From Roridomyces roridus (Eukaryota > Basidiomycota > Agaricomycetes > Agaricales > Mycenaceae), in contig JARKIF010000156.1 in the NCBI GenBank assembly GCA_029378245.1, forward strand, positions 1-64,000: a stretch of 64,000 nt of DNA. The letters are read 5' to 3'. Both the position numbers and the translations under genes were made by a program. Positions within the stretch are counted from its first letter, which is position 1. Each line of letters begins with the position of its first letter. The notes beneath the pieces were generated by a model. That model saw nothing but the letters and a program-made list of their open reading frames with translations. It made no database searches and was not told the DNA's origin. This document shows, piece after piece, positions 34,043-45,215 of this stretch.

Positions 34043-34576
34043 ATGGCCCATGAAAACCTCGCAGATGTCACCGAGACCGTCGTTCGCACCTTGACGGTCA
34101 CCGCGACCCCCGAGATCCCCACCCGCACCCTCGGTCGTCCCTGGACGACCGCGGCGCCTTTGATCCACACCAACCGCCAGCCCTACTACACCGAGGTCCT
34201 CGTGCAGTACCCTCTCCAGCCGCGGCCGCAGGTCTGGCGGCCCTGCCCCGACATGCGCGGCCGCACCGTCGGGTCGTTCTTCGGCGGGCTGGGTGTCGGC
34301 CTTCTCATCTGCGCCGTCATCGCGCTTGTGTTGGGCCGCAAGATTCATAGGCTCAGGAAGATTTTGAGGAGGGCAGAGAGCGGGTTATATGCTATCCCTG
34401 TCGATGTGGAGGCCAAGGCCAATGAAGAGCCAATGCTTTCTGCCACGGCGCAGATCGAGAATGAGCCGCTCCTGGCTGACGGCCGTACCCTGGTTGATGT
34501 GGAGGAGGCGCCGGTGAGTGGTGCTAGGCTTCTCTGGCTGTCTATGATGTTCACCGATAAACCTTAGGGCAAATGA
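34043..34576 (+). CDS. Hypothetical single-pass membrane protein
   Basis: Exon 1 (34043-34513) encodes 157 residues. A GTGAGT..TTAG intron (34514-34567) then leads to GK and a stop, giving 159 aa; without splicing the frame would run to 174 aa. Residues about 1-70 are Thr/Pro-rich and probably outside the cell. Residues about 76-98 (GSFFGGLGVGLLICAVIALVL) form one transmembrane helix, followed by a basic KIHRLRK stretch and an acidic cytoplasmic tail. There is no signal peptide, so it would be a type III single-pass protein. A 5' fragment lies at 19432. No family recognised. Confidence 0.65.
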
Positions 34577-37051
34577 TACAGGTGCGCTAGAGTTGTGTTT
34601 TCCTACAGCAGCTCGCTTACAAGAGGACATTTTTTTATTGTGTTGAATCCGTCCACCAGTCTCGTACAAAGGAAATTAAATGCATTCACATTGTTTTGTT
34701 GTCCACGGTTCACTGTATGAATTTCTTCCCTTGCCAGTATTCCATCCAACGGCGTGCGTCAGTGACGTTGAGCGGCTCGAGAAGTCTCATCCAATCACTC
34801 AACTCTTCCGCTTTCGTGGTCGAAAATTCTACATCAGCTTCTCTGGCTTGTGCCGCGGCGAGGAAATCAAGCAGCTTAATGCTGGGCTTTAAAAGTCGTG
34901 TCAGTCAGGAGGTTTTGGATTAATGCAAGTCAACTCACAATGTTCTCCAAATCCTCCGCAGTGGCATTCGGTGCCCGATCACGGACATCCTGCACCCACT
35001 CAGCGAAAGGTTTGAGTGGCAGCTCCACAGAATCCGCCATGCTACGCATGAGGAGGTCCCAAGCAACTGGACGTGGGTGAACCAAGTTGATTGCGAAGGG
35101 GGGGGTTGTCGTGATAAAGGCTGCGTCTACGATGGCGCCAGAAACGGCCTCCGCCGGGAGCCATGAGACGATACTAGAGGGATGGGATGGGAACGCGCCG
35201 AGTGGGAGGCTGGATTTCGCAACGGCTGGGACCCAGTCTGTTGTTGACCAGGCTCCGCTTTTCGTTGCACCGCTGACCTGACCAATTCTGAACGAGGCTG
35301 CCTCCAGCCCAGAGGCCGCCAGGATCTACAAATCGTGTTAAAACTGAGCTCATATGAATTGGATTGGAGACCTACCCGCTCAGATGCATATTTACTCTCG
35401 CCGTATCCGCTGCCAACTGCAACACTCGCGTCGAGCTGCATCTCTTCCGGGAAAGGACCGCGAGATTGATCCCAGCCTTGTGCCGAGGCAATGGAAGACG
35501 TGAACAGAAAACGGACGGCGTTCGCAGAGGAACGCGCCAAATCGATGAGGTTGCGCGTTCCCTTGATATGCGACTCGAACGAGGAAAGCTTTTTGTTAAA
35601 ATCGAGCATCCAAGCGTTGTGGATTACCACGGTGACCGTGTCGCGAAGCTGACGAAGAATAAGCTATTCATTTCGAGCCGAGAAAGGCCCTTACCTCTGT
35701 CCAAACGTCCATGGGTAGTGATAGATCAGCCTTGGCCGTGTCACCCTCGAGAAACACGAGTTTGGCAGAGGAAAGAAGCTCCGTATTCAGACTCCGATCG
35801 ACAAAGGCATCGTGCTGCCGCTCGGAGATGACTGTCCGTCCTCGCCGATTGAACGCATAAACGCGCTGCACCGAAGCGGATTCCAGCAGCATCGCGAGAA
35901 TGTGTGAACCCAGCGCTCCTGTCGTGCCAGTGAGGAGAACCACCGCATCTGAAGACCGAGGTGTCGTCGCCATGGCTGGAATGGGTGAGTCAAATCCCTG
36001 GCTGTATTTTGTAATCATGGCCTCCACAGCTGCTTTTTGATCGTCGATGGAGTCGGACTCGGAACCAGCTGCGTCCCCGCCTCGCACCACCTGTGCAATC
36101 GCGGCTGCCAGGTCTTGAATCGCCGGGTGTGAGTAGGCAATATTCTGCGGGATCTGGGCAGCCGCCCCCTTGTGCTCCGAGTTCCTCAGCGCGCCCACAA
36201 TACGGTGTCGCAGGAAAGTTGCATTCAGACTGTCGAATCCCTGGTCAAAGAGATCGTCGCCAACGCGGATGGGGCGGTCTGCAAGTTGGCTGGCGTGCGT
36301 CATTAGCCAAGGCTCGAGGTCTTTCTCAGTCCACGAAGCGGATGCCTCCACGTCGCTCCCGGCGCTACTGCTCGCTTCAATCGTGTTGTACCTGGGTGGA
36401 AGTCAGCCATGCATCGGAGAAAAAAAAGCCGGGAAACTCACAGAGCGTCAATCTCAGCGTCGTATATTGCCAAAGTCGCCTTCTTGATCACTGTGCCTTT
36501 GGGTGCACGCACCATAGGCTTGCTGGGTTGTGTGACCAAGATCATCTCCTTGTAAATGCGCGCAAAAGAAGGCGCGTTCTCGTTGGCTTCCTGGATCACT
36601 GGCCTGAGTTTTCGTTAGCATTGCACACACACTTCCTCGAAACCACTCACCAGATCACATTCCGGTATTCAGCCAACTGCTTCTCGTGGGAGGGATCCAC
36701 CTTCTGCTGAGGGTGCGGTTCGATGAGCACTCCGATCTGGTTGCGCTCGCGTCCAAACATGATAGCGCCGCGGATGAGGGGGGAGGACATCATCACGTCC
36801 TCCATTGGTCCGGGGACGGTCTTCTCCCCGTTCGCCATGATCAGGACGTCATCGAGACGGCCCACACTTGTCCAAGATTATCGGTTTGGGGAAAGGAAAC
36901 GAGAGAGAGGCGTACATTCTGAACAAATCATGTTTCATCGGATGGCGCTCGAACAGATCCTTGGTCGAATAGCCCTTGACATCGGGCAGATTCTCAACAG
37001 CGACTTGATGAGTATCTGGTCTCGTCTGAAAAACCAAAGCATTTCCAGCTA

Positions 37052-37888
37052 AATGCAAAATACTAGGCCATCATGACTCCAACAGCTGTGGAGCTACGAG
37101 TGATCCGGCCGAACTACGTCATGCAATCAACATACGCTCCGTCTTGCTCTCCTCAATGAACGACCATGCCCTTCCGATACATGCATCCCCAGCAGAAGGT
37201 CCTGCTCCCCACCATCAAGAAGACCATTGAGAAGAACGGCGGCATCGCTGCAATGACTGAAATCAGTGCTCGCACCGTCCGCCGAACGCTGAAGAATTAC
37301 TACGACTAAGGGGACCTCGTATCGCCGAGGATGGGCCAAGTGGGGAGACCAAGAGCCTTGACAGGGCTAGACATGTTGGTAAGCTGCGTGGATGGTTCGT
37401 CGGGCGGTGGGAGTCTATCAGTCATGCCGAGGAGGAACTGCGTTGTTGGGAATAGGCCCGCTGTGTGCACGGAGAAACCACGGGATGGGGAATATTTGGG
37501 ACGCCGCCGATTCTGCTTCTACGGCTGCGCAGCGCTGCGCCGCAGCATTAGATTTAGTATATATACGGGGGCTTGTGAACTCAAGCCCCCCAGCTTCCTG
37601 TACTTGATTAGTTGTCGAATTCAACATGCGTTCTATGCGCGGGGAGCGGCGGTTGCTACGGTTGCTGGATGGGCTGTTGCTGTTGCTGCATCGCACCGTG
37701 GTAGAAAGGAGGTGGATACGGGTAGTAGTAGTAAGGATATGGAGGCATTTCGCCTCCAGGTTGGTTGTGTGCAGGCATCGTCGTGGTTGTAAATGAGAGA
37801 CCGTGCTATGTTGATCGTATGACGTAGCTCGGCCGGATCACTCGAGCTCCACAGCTGTTGGAGTCGTGATGGCCTAGTATTTTGCATT
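37052..37888. mobile_element. Tc1/mariner-like element (837 bp) in intron 5 of reductase B
   Basis: Inverted repeats of about 80 bp start AATGCAAAATACTAGGCC at 37052 and end at 37888. They are flanked by TA on both sides (37050-37051 and 37889-37890). Removing the element and one TA leaves the palindrome CAGCTAGCTG and restores an intron of about 68 bp, close to the normal size. The interior contains a decayed transposase N-terminus, so this is a deletion derivative of an autonomous element. Confidence 0.85.
37165..37378 (+). pseudogene. Decayed transposase N-terminus (IS630/Tc1-like)
   Basis: The plus-strand frame MPFRYMHPQQKVLL..ARTVRRTLKNYYD ends in TAA. It then continues in frame as GDLVSPRMGQVGRPRALTGLDML. 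The helix-turn-helix start and the GxVGRPRxL linker resemble the N-terminal part of fungal DDE transposases of the Tc1/IS630 group. The internal stop, a shortened helix region and the absence of any DDE catalytic part show that it is a remnant. Confidence 0.65.
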
Positions 37889-39378
37889 TAGCTGTCAACG
37901 CAACATCCAAGATTAAACAGAAATAAACTGACCAAGAACTGACACTCGAAAGTTCCATCGCCTTGCGACACCCACCGGACATGCACCCGGTCACTGAACC
38001 GCAGCCAGGACCACTCGCGGGCGTCCATCTCCTCCTGATGGCGCTTGACAATGCCGGGGAATCCGACTGCGAGGGACATCAGTACACGAGCCAGAAATGT
38101 AAAAGAGAAATCCTCACATTCTGTCGCTCCATACATTGACACAAGATTGACTCCCTCCTTCACAAGCTTATCCCCCACGCGTTCCGACAGTGGTCCGCCG
38201 GAATAGGCCAACAAGTTCAACGTCTTCAAATACTCCACATGCTTCTTCTCCGCTGCCCACTCCAAGATCATGGCAGGCACAGCGACGATACCATCTGCCT
38301 TTGCTCTTCGTGCGTTCTCGATTGCATTTTCAGCGGTGGGAACGATTGGGATGCGGTATTCCATTGGTGTGGAGAGGGATGATGGAGGGTAGATGCATGC
38401 AGTGCCGCCGGCGAGGATAGGGAATGCATGTTGCTCGACCTGAGCGAAGCCGTGGAAGGGGGGGAGAGCGCCAACAGCTTGGCGGGGTGCAAGCTCGCGG
38501 GACTCGAAGAGAGCGTCTGTGAATTGGCTTAATACGAATCGTCAGTTGAAGGGACTGTTGGGGCTTACCCCTTGCGGCGTAGTGGAGCAGCGTCCGATGC
38601 GTCTCCGGAATTGATTTCGGGAAACCGGTGCTACCTGCGAGCATAATTTAATATATGAAGAAGAAGCGCATTGTTTTACCTACCGCTCGAGTGAAGATAC
38701 ATGGCCACTGTGTTTAACGGGGTGCGTGTAGATGGGGCGGGATAAGGGGTGAACTCGTCCGAGGGGGATTCACGTCCGAGATGCGGGTAAAGCTGCCCCA
38801 GGAATGGAACCTCCTCCACAGAAAGATCGTAGGGCGCGCTCAGAGTCGCGAGTTCCGCGGAAATAGCGTCCGTCAGTGGCCCCAGCGAGGTCTTTGTGAT
38901 CAACACACGATGGCATTTCGTGGTGTCCAATAGATGCAGCACAGCGGCGGAAGAGTTCCGGTTTGAGATGGGGAAAGGCTTGAGACAAGATTCAGAAAGA
39001 TATACGATGGGACCCGGAATCAAACTTACGACGATACCAGCCTTGATGCAGCCAGCGACAAGGGTTTGATAGATCAAGGAATCCGTCAAAGCTATTATGG
39101 CGAGCACCTACCCTTCCAGGCCGACACGCCGAGGCCGGAGGATGTGGGCGACGCGGTGCGCCGCTCTGGCGAATTCAAAGTGGCTGATGTCGGTGATGCA
39201 GCCCTGGGCGTCTGCGAACGAGAAAGCAGCGCCGAAGTTGTTATGGGAGATGTGGAAGTCGATTATCTCGTCGAGGCTGAGAGTGCAGTCCAGAGGAGGG
39301 AGTACACTGGACATCGTAGTAGTCAAGTGATTCTTTGAGTAAGTTGGTCGAGTGCACTTGGCTTTCATTCGTGAGATC

Positions 39379-39385
39379 TTATATA
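39379..39385 (-). promoter_or_regulatory. TATA box of reductase B
   Basis: On the minus strand TATATAA (within CCTATATAAG) lies about 65-70 bp upstream of the reductase B start codon, a sensible distance for a core promoter. The promoter therefore looks better preserved than the reading frame. Confidence 0.5.
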
Positions 39386-39526
39386 GGCGACGACCCCGAT
39401 GGTGGCGCTCCCCCAGGATGTAAAGTCGGCCCCAGGCAGAATACACCGAGCAGTCTGCGAGGTTAGCAGCGGCGTATGGCCTTATCGGCGTGAACAAATC
39501 CAAAAACGACACCGTGCCGCAGATGG

Positions 39527-39750
39527 ATGCCGTTCCATTGGAAAATTTGAGCTTGAGAAGCAGACGTATGTATACATTTGACGTGAGAATCGTCCGTCGC
39601 GAGTCGGGCCAGCGAGGAAGACCGAGCCAAAGACCGAACGATCACCGTAATCGCCGTCTTGTGGGGCGACGGCATCGGTGTCCTGCGAGAATTTCCTGGG
39701 AGTAAAGAGTCCATGCGGGGCGCCCGGGTCCAGTGAAGCCGAAATGCCCT
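39527..39750 (+). repeat. Dispersed repeat shared with 56.2-56.4 kb
   Basis: GGATGCCGTTCCA..GGA-AATTTGAGC, GAGAATCGTCCGT.GCGAGTCGG and GGGGCGCCCGGG.CCAGTGAAGC occur here and, more closely spaced, at 56225-56365 in the same orientation. The second copy lacks about 75 bp of internal sequence. Nature unknown; no inverted ends seen. Confidence 0.65.
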
Positions 39751-41167
39751 TTTCGGACGGCGCCTGCCAGAATGAGTTTGGAGACAAGCTAGAAGTACAG
39801 ACTAGAGAGGGTGCGGGCAAATCGTGCGCGCGGCCCGACGGCTCATTCTCTCAACTGTGAGTCCAGGTTCGCTAGAACTTGGAGCGTGGATACAAAGGAC
39901 GCTGAATAGAGTAGGTCCGCTGAGGCATGGAAGATTCGGACAGCGGTCGGTGAGTCTGTGCACTGTGAACAAACCTTACACCCGCTGCTCTTTGGTCATT
40001 GCGAAGAAAGCCTTAGAAAGGTACCGCCGTACCGGGAGAGTGGCGAGAGCTAAGACATCGGATACCCGCGCCCAATGAGTCATGACACGCTTGCTTTGAA
40101 TTGAATGTTGGATAGAGGAGCTGATCATGAGTTTGCCAGCATTCGGAAGAAGTATGAGCGTCCCAATCCCAAGGCTGGAACAGTCGAATCAAGACGAGAG
40201 ATGAGGAGAACGAGGAGAACGTGGCGTTTGATCTTGGTTTGATCGGCGGTAAATAGGCGAGGTCATCAATCCACAGTCATGTGCCATCAATGATGTTCGC
40301 GCATGCAAGACGCGTCTTCGCGTCCAACAACAAGGACGACAATTGTGTAAACTTGGTGGGTGGGCCGAGGCTGCGCCCGGCAGACCGAGTACTTTGGGGC
40401 TGCATCTGCTTTTACTATTGATAGATCTTCCCTTGATCAAAGGACAAACAACAACAACAACACTGAGTGAAAGAATGGGCCTGGATTCTTCCCCCAGTGC
40501 TCGAAGAATTCTGTAAATATTCAAGGCCCTTCTAGCAGGTTAGAAGATGCACAGGAAATAGAGATTTTGAATAAAAGTGCACATTGAACACTTGTTAGGC
40601 ACACCAGAGTGGCCCACTGGGATTTCAACATGCCCTTGACAGTTTTTGCAGCATGCGGCAACCAAGTTCACTAAACAGGTCAAAAATAGGCAGACACCCG
40701 CGGTCTTTGTGATGACTCAAAGCTCACTGCTCGACGCTGTCGCGTTGAGCCAATATTTGGATAACACATGGAAATACATATACCAAAACTTGAAACCACA
40801 GGCAGACTCAGAGGGCCCGCAATACAAAGTAAAAGACGAGGAGCAGATGGCATACAAAAGAGAAGAAAAAAATAGAACGGCTGCGGCGGGAATCGAACGA
40901 GGGACACGCACGTTAAGTCACGTAAGCTCACAGATTTCTGGTTACACGAAAATCGCAAACAGCCAAACCTGGTACGGGACAAAAATCATATGATCGATTA
41001 CGTAAAGTACTCGGAAACATTTATTCACGTGTGTCAGAAACAGAGCTCAGGTTTTCTCGAACTCTGTCCTTCATCACAGCTTCCATTAGAAAGAAATTCC
41101 AGACCCCTGAATGGTGAATTCCGGGCTCAAGTTGCCCGAATCACCGAACACTGTTCATCCCGTCAGT
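39751..41167. other. Intergenic, no gene recognised
   Basis: No coding region can be supported. A tRNA B-box-like string (CGTTCGATTCC on the minus strand near 40890) occurs without a foldable tRNA. The rest is unremarkable mixed-composition sequence. Confidence 0.4.
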
Positions 41168-41619
41168 TCAGCGTGTCGTGTTGTGAAAACACAACGCACA
41201 ATCAAGCTGATAGTAGCTACCCTCGAAGACGAGCGGGACGGTGACTTCGATGTGCCCCAGAAGGATACTGAAGTTCTCCGCGAGGATGACTGCAGAGATG
41301 TCCGTTGGTCGGTACATAAAAGAATCAAAGAGAAGCAGAATGAGGGGCGCACCCGGAGTGATGACCTTATCCTTGACGAGGACCAGCATGCCGACGGTGT
41401 CAGTGATTTCTGCGGGCGGGTTGGAGGTGTCCCTGTGGGCACATATCAGTCTCTTTCAATCGACGCTGTGAGAAAGAAAGATAATGTTCATACCAAGTGA
41501 CAGTCTGAGTCTGTCCCGGCAGTCGGGGAGGTGACGGGGGGATCAAAGACGTCGAGGGAAGCAGCAGCAGCGCTGAGCGCGGCGACGAGCAAAGAAGCGA
41601 AGACGGCGGTGAACTTCAT
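41168..41619 (-). pseudogene. Kre9/KNH-like small secreted protein, frameshifted (copy 1)
   Basis: Exon 1 (41619-41494) encodes a signal peptide (MKFTAVFASLLVAALSAAAA) and DVFDPPVTSPTAG. A 61-bp intron (41433-41493) follows, then DTSNPPAEITDTVGMLVLV.. to the stop at 41168. The layout (signal peptide, VTSPTAxT..TVTW-DTSNPP) matches the Ser/Thr-rich, often GPI-anchored Kre9/KNH-type secreted proteins common in Agaricomycetes. The intron phase requires the exon to end ..QTVTW, which is a different frame from the start: a short deletion between TAG and QTQTVTW has broken the frame. The same break is in copy 2 at 58.6 kb, so it predates the duplication. The C-terminal part differs from the usual family ending. 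Confidence 0.65.
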
Positions 41620-43615
41620 TTCGTGCAACTGGTTCAAGTGCGGAAGAGGGTCCAAGAGTGGATTGGAAAATGGTGAGCTGGTAGAAGCTGCTTTTATAGC
41701 ATTCTCGGGAAATTTATGCCGTGGTTGACTTCTGCAGTAATGCCTATGGAGCATTCCCATGAGAACTGCCTCGCTGGAGCAGGTTTTTGATAGAGTAGTG
41801 ATTTGACAGATCCAGCTGTTGCCGGCGAGCCGGGAATTTGAGGGCGATTTTACTTACTTGCATTCCTGGCCATCATGATACACGTGAATTGATTTCTCCC
41901 CCCGCATCTGCGCCCTTACTATAACTTAGTCTCCAGGTTGAAAAGAGGCAAACTCCAGATGTTACTACTCCCTGACTTATCCCACGCTGTCGATACTTAG
42001 CGGCGGGCGGCAAGGGCGGCATCCGAATTGGAACCCAGACTTGGAGACCGTCGAAGGCCGAGATCGGGTATTCACCTCATTAATTACTACTTCTGACGAC
42101 ACCTTCGGCCAAACGGCGATTGGACCGTCAACTTGTGGCGAGTGTTGTTCACTGGCCCACCGGCGGCGGCGTTGGCTCGCCGCAAAGAAGAAGATTAGAT
42201 TTCCGGAGTTCCAAACATTGCACATAGATTCGGCTTCTGAGTGTCTCACGGGTTGTAGCGCGTCAAAAAATCAGAAAAGGAAGAAAGTTTATACATATGT
42301 TACAGCTAACTGCATAACTCTGGAGCGCTTCGGAAAAAAGTTCACAGACCATAAATGGCAATGAATGACGTTGAAGTTCCTAATGAGGTCTGCGCTCCAC
42401 AGTAGCAAGCGCGGAGCATAGCTGGAGATCTAGAGCTGTCAAACTTTGAGTGAACTTTTTCTGGAAGTGCTCCAGAGTTTTGCAGTTAGCTGTAATAATG
42501 TAGTCAGGTTTATTGATGCTGCCGCCCCAGAGCGACCCATCAGGCCTCAGGGATGACATCCGAGTCCCACGGTTCGACGGCAGAGATCGATGGTTGATTT
42601 TTACAGTACATGTAGTGATCTGAGATTGTTAAACGGGGCCCAAGCTTCAAGCTCGATTCCGCAGTACAGTCCGGCTCGGGCATGTTGAAACAAACCCGTC
42701 CACATTCGCTATCTCAAAAAAAAAAGCAAGCGTGAAGGCGTGTCATGGGATGCCTGGTCTGGCAAGCTGCAGGCGGAGATTGCAATCGACTACGCGTTTG
42801 GGTCGATTTGCGGATGCCGATCTTGAAAATGAAAATTCTTGGTTCGAGCTATTTCGTCCTTCCTTCTTCCGCCCTGCAACGGTGACTGCGCATGCTCTTC
42901 CTGCCTTGCCCTCCTCGGAGCCTTCCAGACAGACAATCAATTACAACTCATCTTTACAGCCAGTTTCATCGCACGCGAAGGCCCAATTGTCGACCTCAAC
43001 TCTATCAACAGACCAGGTTAAACAGTCGAACGCCTCTGCGGCGCCCTCCTCGGGAGGTGTATAAATCAGTGAGCCAAATTGTGCTCAATTCACTCCAGCG
43101 ATACAAGAATACCATCGCGGGGCAGTCTTTCGGACACACTCATAAGGCATTGACATGGACTTGTATTTGAATTCGATCAGCGGCCGACGCCACACTAGGA
43201 CCAGTCTAAAATCGTGTACTCGAACTATAGCGAAGAGATCGCAGCCAACGCTGTCGGCGTTCATTGTGAGTTGTATTTGTCGAGAAGTTTTGATCTATGG
43301 ACCTGCGTAGACCCAAAAAGCAAGTCTTGTTCTTTATTTCGGAGTCTATTGACTGAGTCCTGACGTGTTTAAGGCGGGAACCCTGCGCTCAAGGTGTACG
43401 GCATTGACCCAGACACTTTTGAGGTTCCTGCTTCTTCGATCTTACAAACTGAATGCTTACCCAGCGTAGGTAACTTGGATTCGAGCGTCTTTTTCAGTCA
43501 GAGGTCTAGATCCTGCCGAACGTCACTCTAAGACTACATCTCGGACACCAACTTCCAAATCTCCCCTCCCCGGTCCGCCCCACGTGCCATTATTTTTTCA
43601 CTCTCCGGGTTACCA

Positions 43616-44047
43616 CAGTGTTGGCCCTAAGGCCTATAGCTAAGGCCTGAGGTTCGTCCTAAGGCCTTAGGCTTTAATTAAGCCCTGAGGCTAAGCCTTA
43701 GCTTGGAGCCTGGTTTTCAACCTAAGGCCTGAGGCTTAGTGATGGGATCAATTTTGATGGATCAGCATCCGGCAAACACCCAGCACTACTGTTCATCCCA
43801 GTGTGAGTTGTTGCTCATGGATAGGTACACTGTCTATAGCTTACAGATGTCACACGCGCCTGTTTCGAGTTGGTTTCAAGCTCAATAGCTGTTCCTTGAA
43901 TGGTTCCAGTTGGTCTGTGTATGATGAGAAATTATTTCCTTTTTGGGTTCTAAGGGCTGAGGCTGCCTAAGCCCTAAGGTCTTAACCTAAGGCCTAAGGC
44001 CTTAACTACTCTGAGGGTCCATAATTAAGGCCTCAGGGCCATCACTG
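43616..44047. mobile_element. hAT MITE family 4 (432 bp)
   Basis: Ends CAGTG(T/A)TGGCCCT(A/G)AGGCCT inverted at both sides; 8-bp duplication GGTTACCA at 43608-43615 and 44048-44055. The paralogous pseudogene at 57.2 kb has the uninterrupted site. The interior is built of short AAGGCCTnAGG palindromes on both strands. Confidence 0.88.
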
Positions 44048-44094
44048 GGTTACCACACTGACAGCTACCTGGGGCCGCTTCTACAGCGCACGCG

Positions 44095-44729
44095 TAGTGA
44101 TGGATCGGTTCGGTTCGGTTCGCGTTCAGGACACTTTTCGTCGAACGCCGAACCTGAACCTAGCGTTCGGTTCAGCAAAACCTCGAACGCCGAACCTGAA
44201 CGCGCGTTCACGTTCAGTTCGGCGTTCGAACGTGTTCGAACCCCGGATTTTCCCGGCGATAGTCCACACAGAATCTAAAGGTATATGATGGCCAAATGTG
44301 CTTAAGGAATCACTGAATACCCCAGACCAAGCACTTAGCCCACTTTGAGGTCCACAGCGCCCATACAGTAGGACTCGCGCAGCTCTGATGTGCCATCAAG
44401 ACTGATCAGACAGGCTGAGACAGCCAGCGCCGACCCACCACAGTCTCCAACCTAGATTCTGTGAAATGAACGGTCACTGTGTGAGTTTTCTCTCTACTCT
44501 ATCGAGTATCACCCTGCTAATTACCTCGGAAGTGCCGTCAAAATCTGCAAGATGGCCGCTTTCGGTTCAATTTCGCGTTCGCGTTCGAACGCGAGTGCTC
44601 CCGGCCGAACGCTGAACCGAACCTTGCGTTCAGGTTCAGCAGTTTCCTGAACCTGAACGCTGAACGGCCGTTCGGTTCGGTTCGGTTCAGGTTCGAACCG
44701 TTTCTTTGAACCGGACTCACCCAACACTA
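44095..44729. mobile_element. hAT MITE family 2, copy 1 (635 bp)
   Basis: Begins TAGTGATGG and ends with the inverse CCAACACTA; 8-bp duplication CGCACGCG at 44087-44094 and 44730-44737. The sister pseudogene (arm 2) has a single CGCACGCG at this point. The interior is full of GTTCGGTTC and GAACCTGAAC motifs in both orientations, shared with the element at 60721-61355. Confidence 0.88.
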
Positions 44730-45215
44730 CGCACGCGAGACTTACGAGCCGCTCTCTCCGGCTTTCTGGCATATTCTCACTGACGTCTTCGCGACGAGCG
44801 ATACGGCGTTCCAGATTTTTAACACATTTTGCACTGGGTATTGTGTTAACACTACGAGCTGTGATACTTATGCGGGCGTTACGGTCCGAGAACAACTGCG
44901 TGAGTACCGGGTTGCATTTGCTGAAGGTCTGGTTCAACGATGTCCCGGCGGAGCGCCGCGGAGGGTTCTCGTTGAGCAGGCGCGCAGCTAGCGGTGGGGC
45001 GCATGATTCAGATGAATGTGAGGGTACCGGTCTTGCCCAGATTCTTTCTCAAGGTGAAGTTTCACTGGTTTCGTCTGTGTGACAAAATTGTCACTCTTTG
45101 AAAACGCGGTTCTGTAGATTATGATTCACTACTGTGGGAGTATCAGACGCCAGCGGCCCGCGAGAGAGGTTTGTCGGGTCGGGCCGTTCAAGTTAGTTGT
45201 CCTGCAATCTACTGT

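Larger units (their letters stand above)
34710..39314 (-). pseudogene. Adenylate-forming reductase B (A-T-R), in-frame stop at codon 69
   Basis: Twelve exons (39314-39030, 38978-38684, 38634-38569, 38516-38118, 38066-37933, 37025-36916, 36866-36651, 36603-36442, 36391-35695, 35648-35376, 35325-34939, 34886-34710) sum to 3201 nt, exactly 1067 codons. Intron positions match reductase A one for one. Adenylation motifs SSGSTGFPK and YGATE, carrier motif GFDSL, reductase motifs GTTGALGS and YGESK are all present. The only break I find is a TAG at 39108-39110, aligned with Gln69 of A, consistent with a single C-to-T change of a CAG codon. Intron 5 (37026-37932) is enlarged by a Tc1/mariner-like insertion. 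Restarting after the stop would remove about 70 residues of the adenylation domain. Probably inactive, although read-through, a very recent mutation or an assembly error cannot be excluded. Confidence 0.88.
43060..45080 (+). pseudogene. Acid sphingomyelinase-like phosphoesterase, interrupted (copy 1)
   Basis: Recognisable pieces of a calcineurin-like metallophosphoesterase of the acid sphingomyelinase type appear in order. They are LQRYKNTIAGQSFGHTHK (metal-binding GHxH region), IVYSNYSEEIAANAVGVH, GNPALKVYGIDPDTFEV, then after two insertions a region aligning with LTDVF-type sequence, MRALRSENNCV and a C-terminal SLSRRAASGGAHDSDECEG. These enzymes hydrolyse sphingomyelin-like phosphodiesters, typically secreted or vacuolar. 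The N-terminal catalytic half is absent, the frame is broken several times, and two hAT MITEs sit within the C-terminal region. Not functional. Confidence 0.7.
41361..45215. repeat. Arm 1 of a large inverted duplication
   Basis: 41361-45215 is similar, in reverse orientation, to 56618-58847: KNH-like gene, shared intergenic region, then the sphingomyelinase-like pseudogene. Arm 1 is longer because it contains two MITEs (43616-44047 and 44095-44729) and about 330 bp at 42842-43170 missing from arm 2. Similarity is high but not perfect (scattered substitutions and small indels), so the duplication is not very recent. Confidence 0.85.

Noticed and set aside
39100..39115. Intron hiding the TAG of reductase B
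   Set aside because: The only GT..AG pairs around the stop would make introns of 18-20 bp. Paralogue A has continuous coding sequence with Gln at this codon, and the exon 1 length is identical in both genes.
40875..40985. tRNA gene on the minus strand (B-box-like CGTTCGATTCC, CAGCC end)
   Set aside because: The T-stem does not pair, no proper A-box or anticodon arm can be folded, and only a partial acceptor stem is possible. At most a tRNA-derived remnant.
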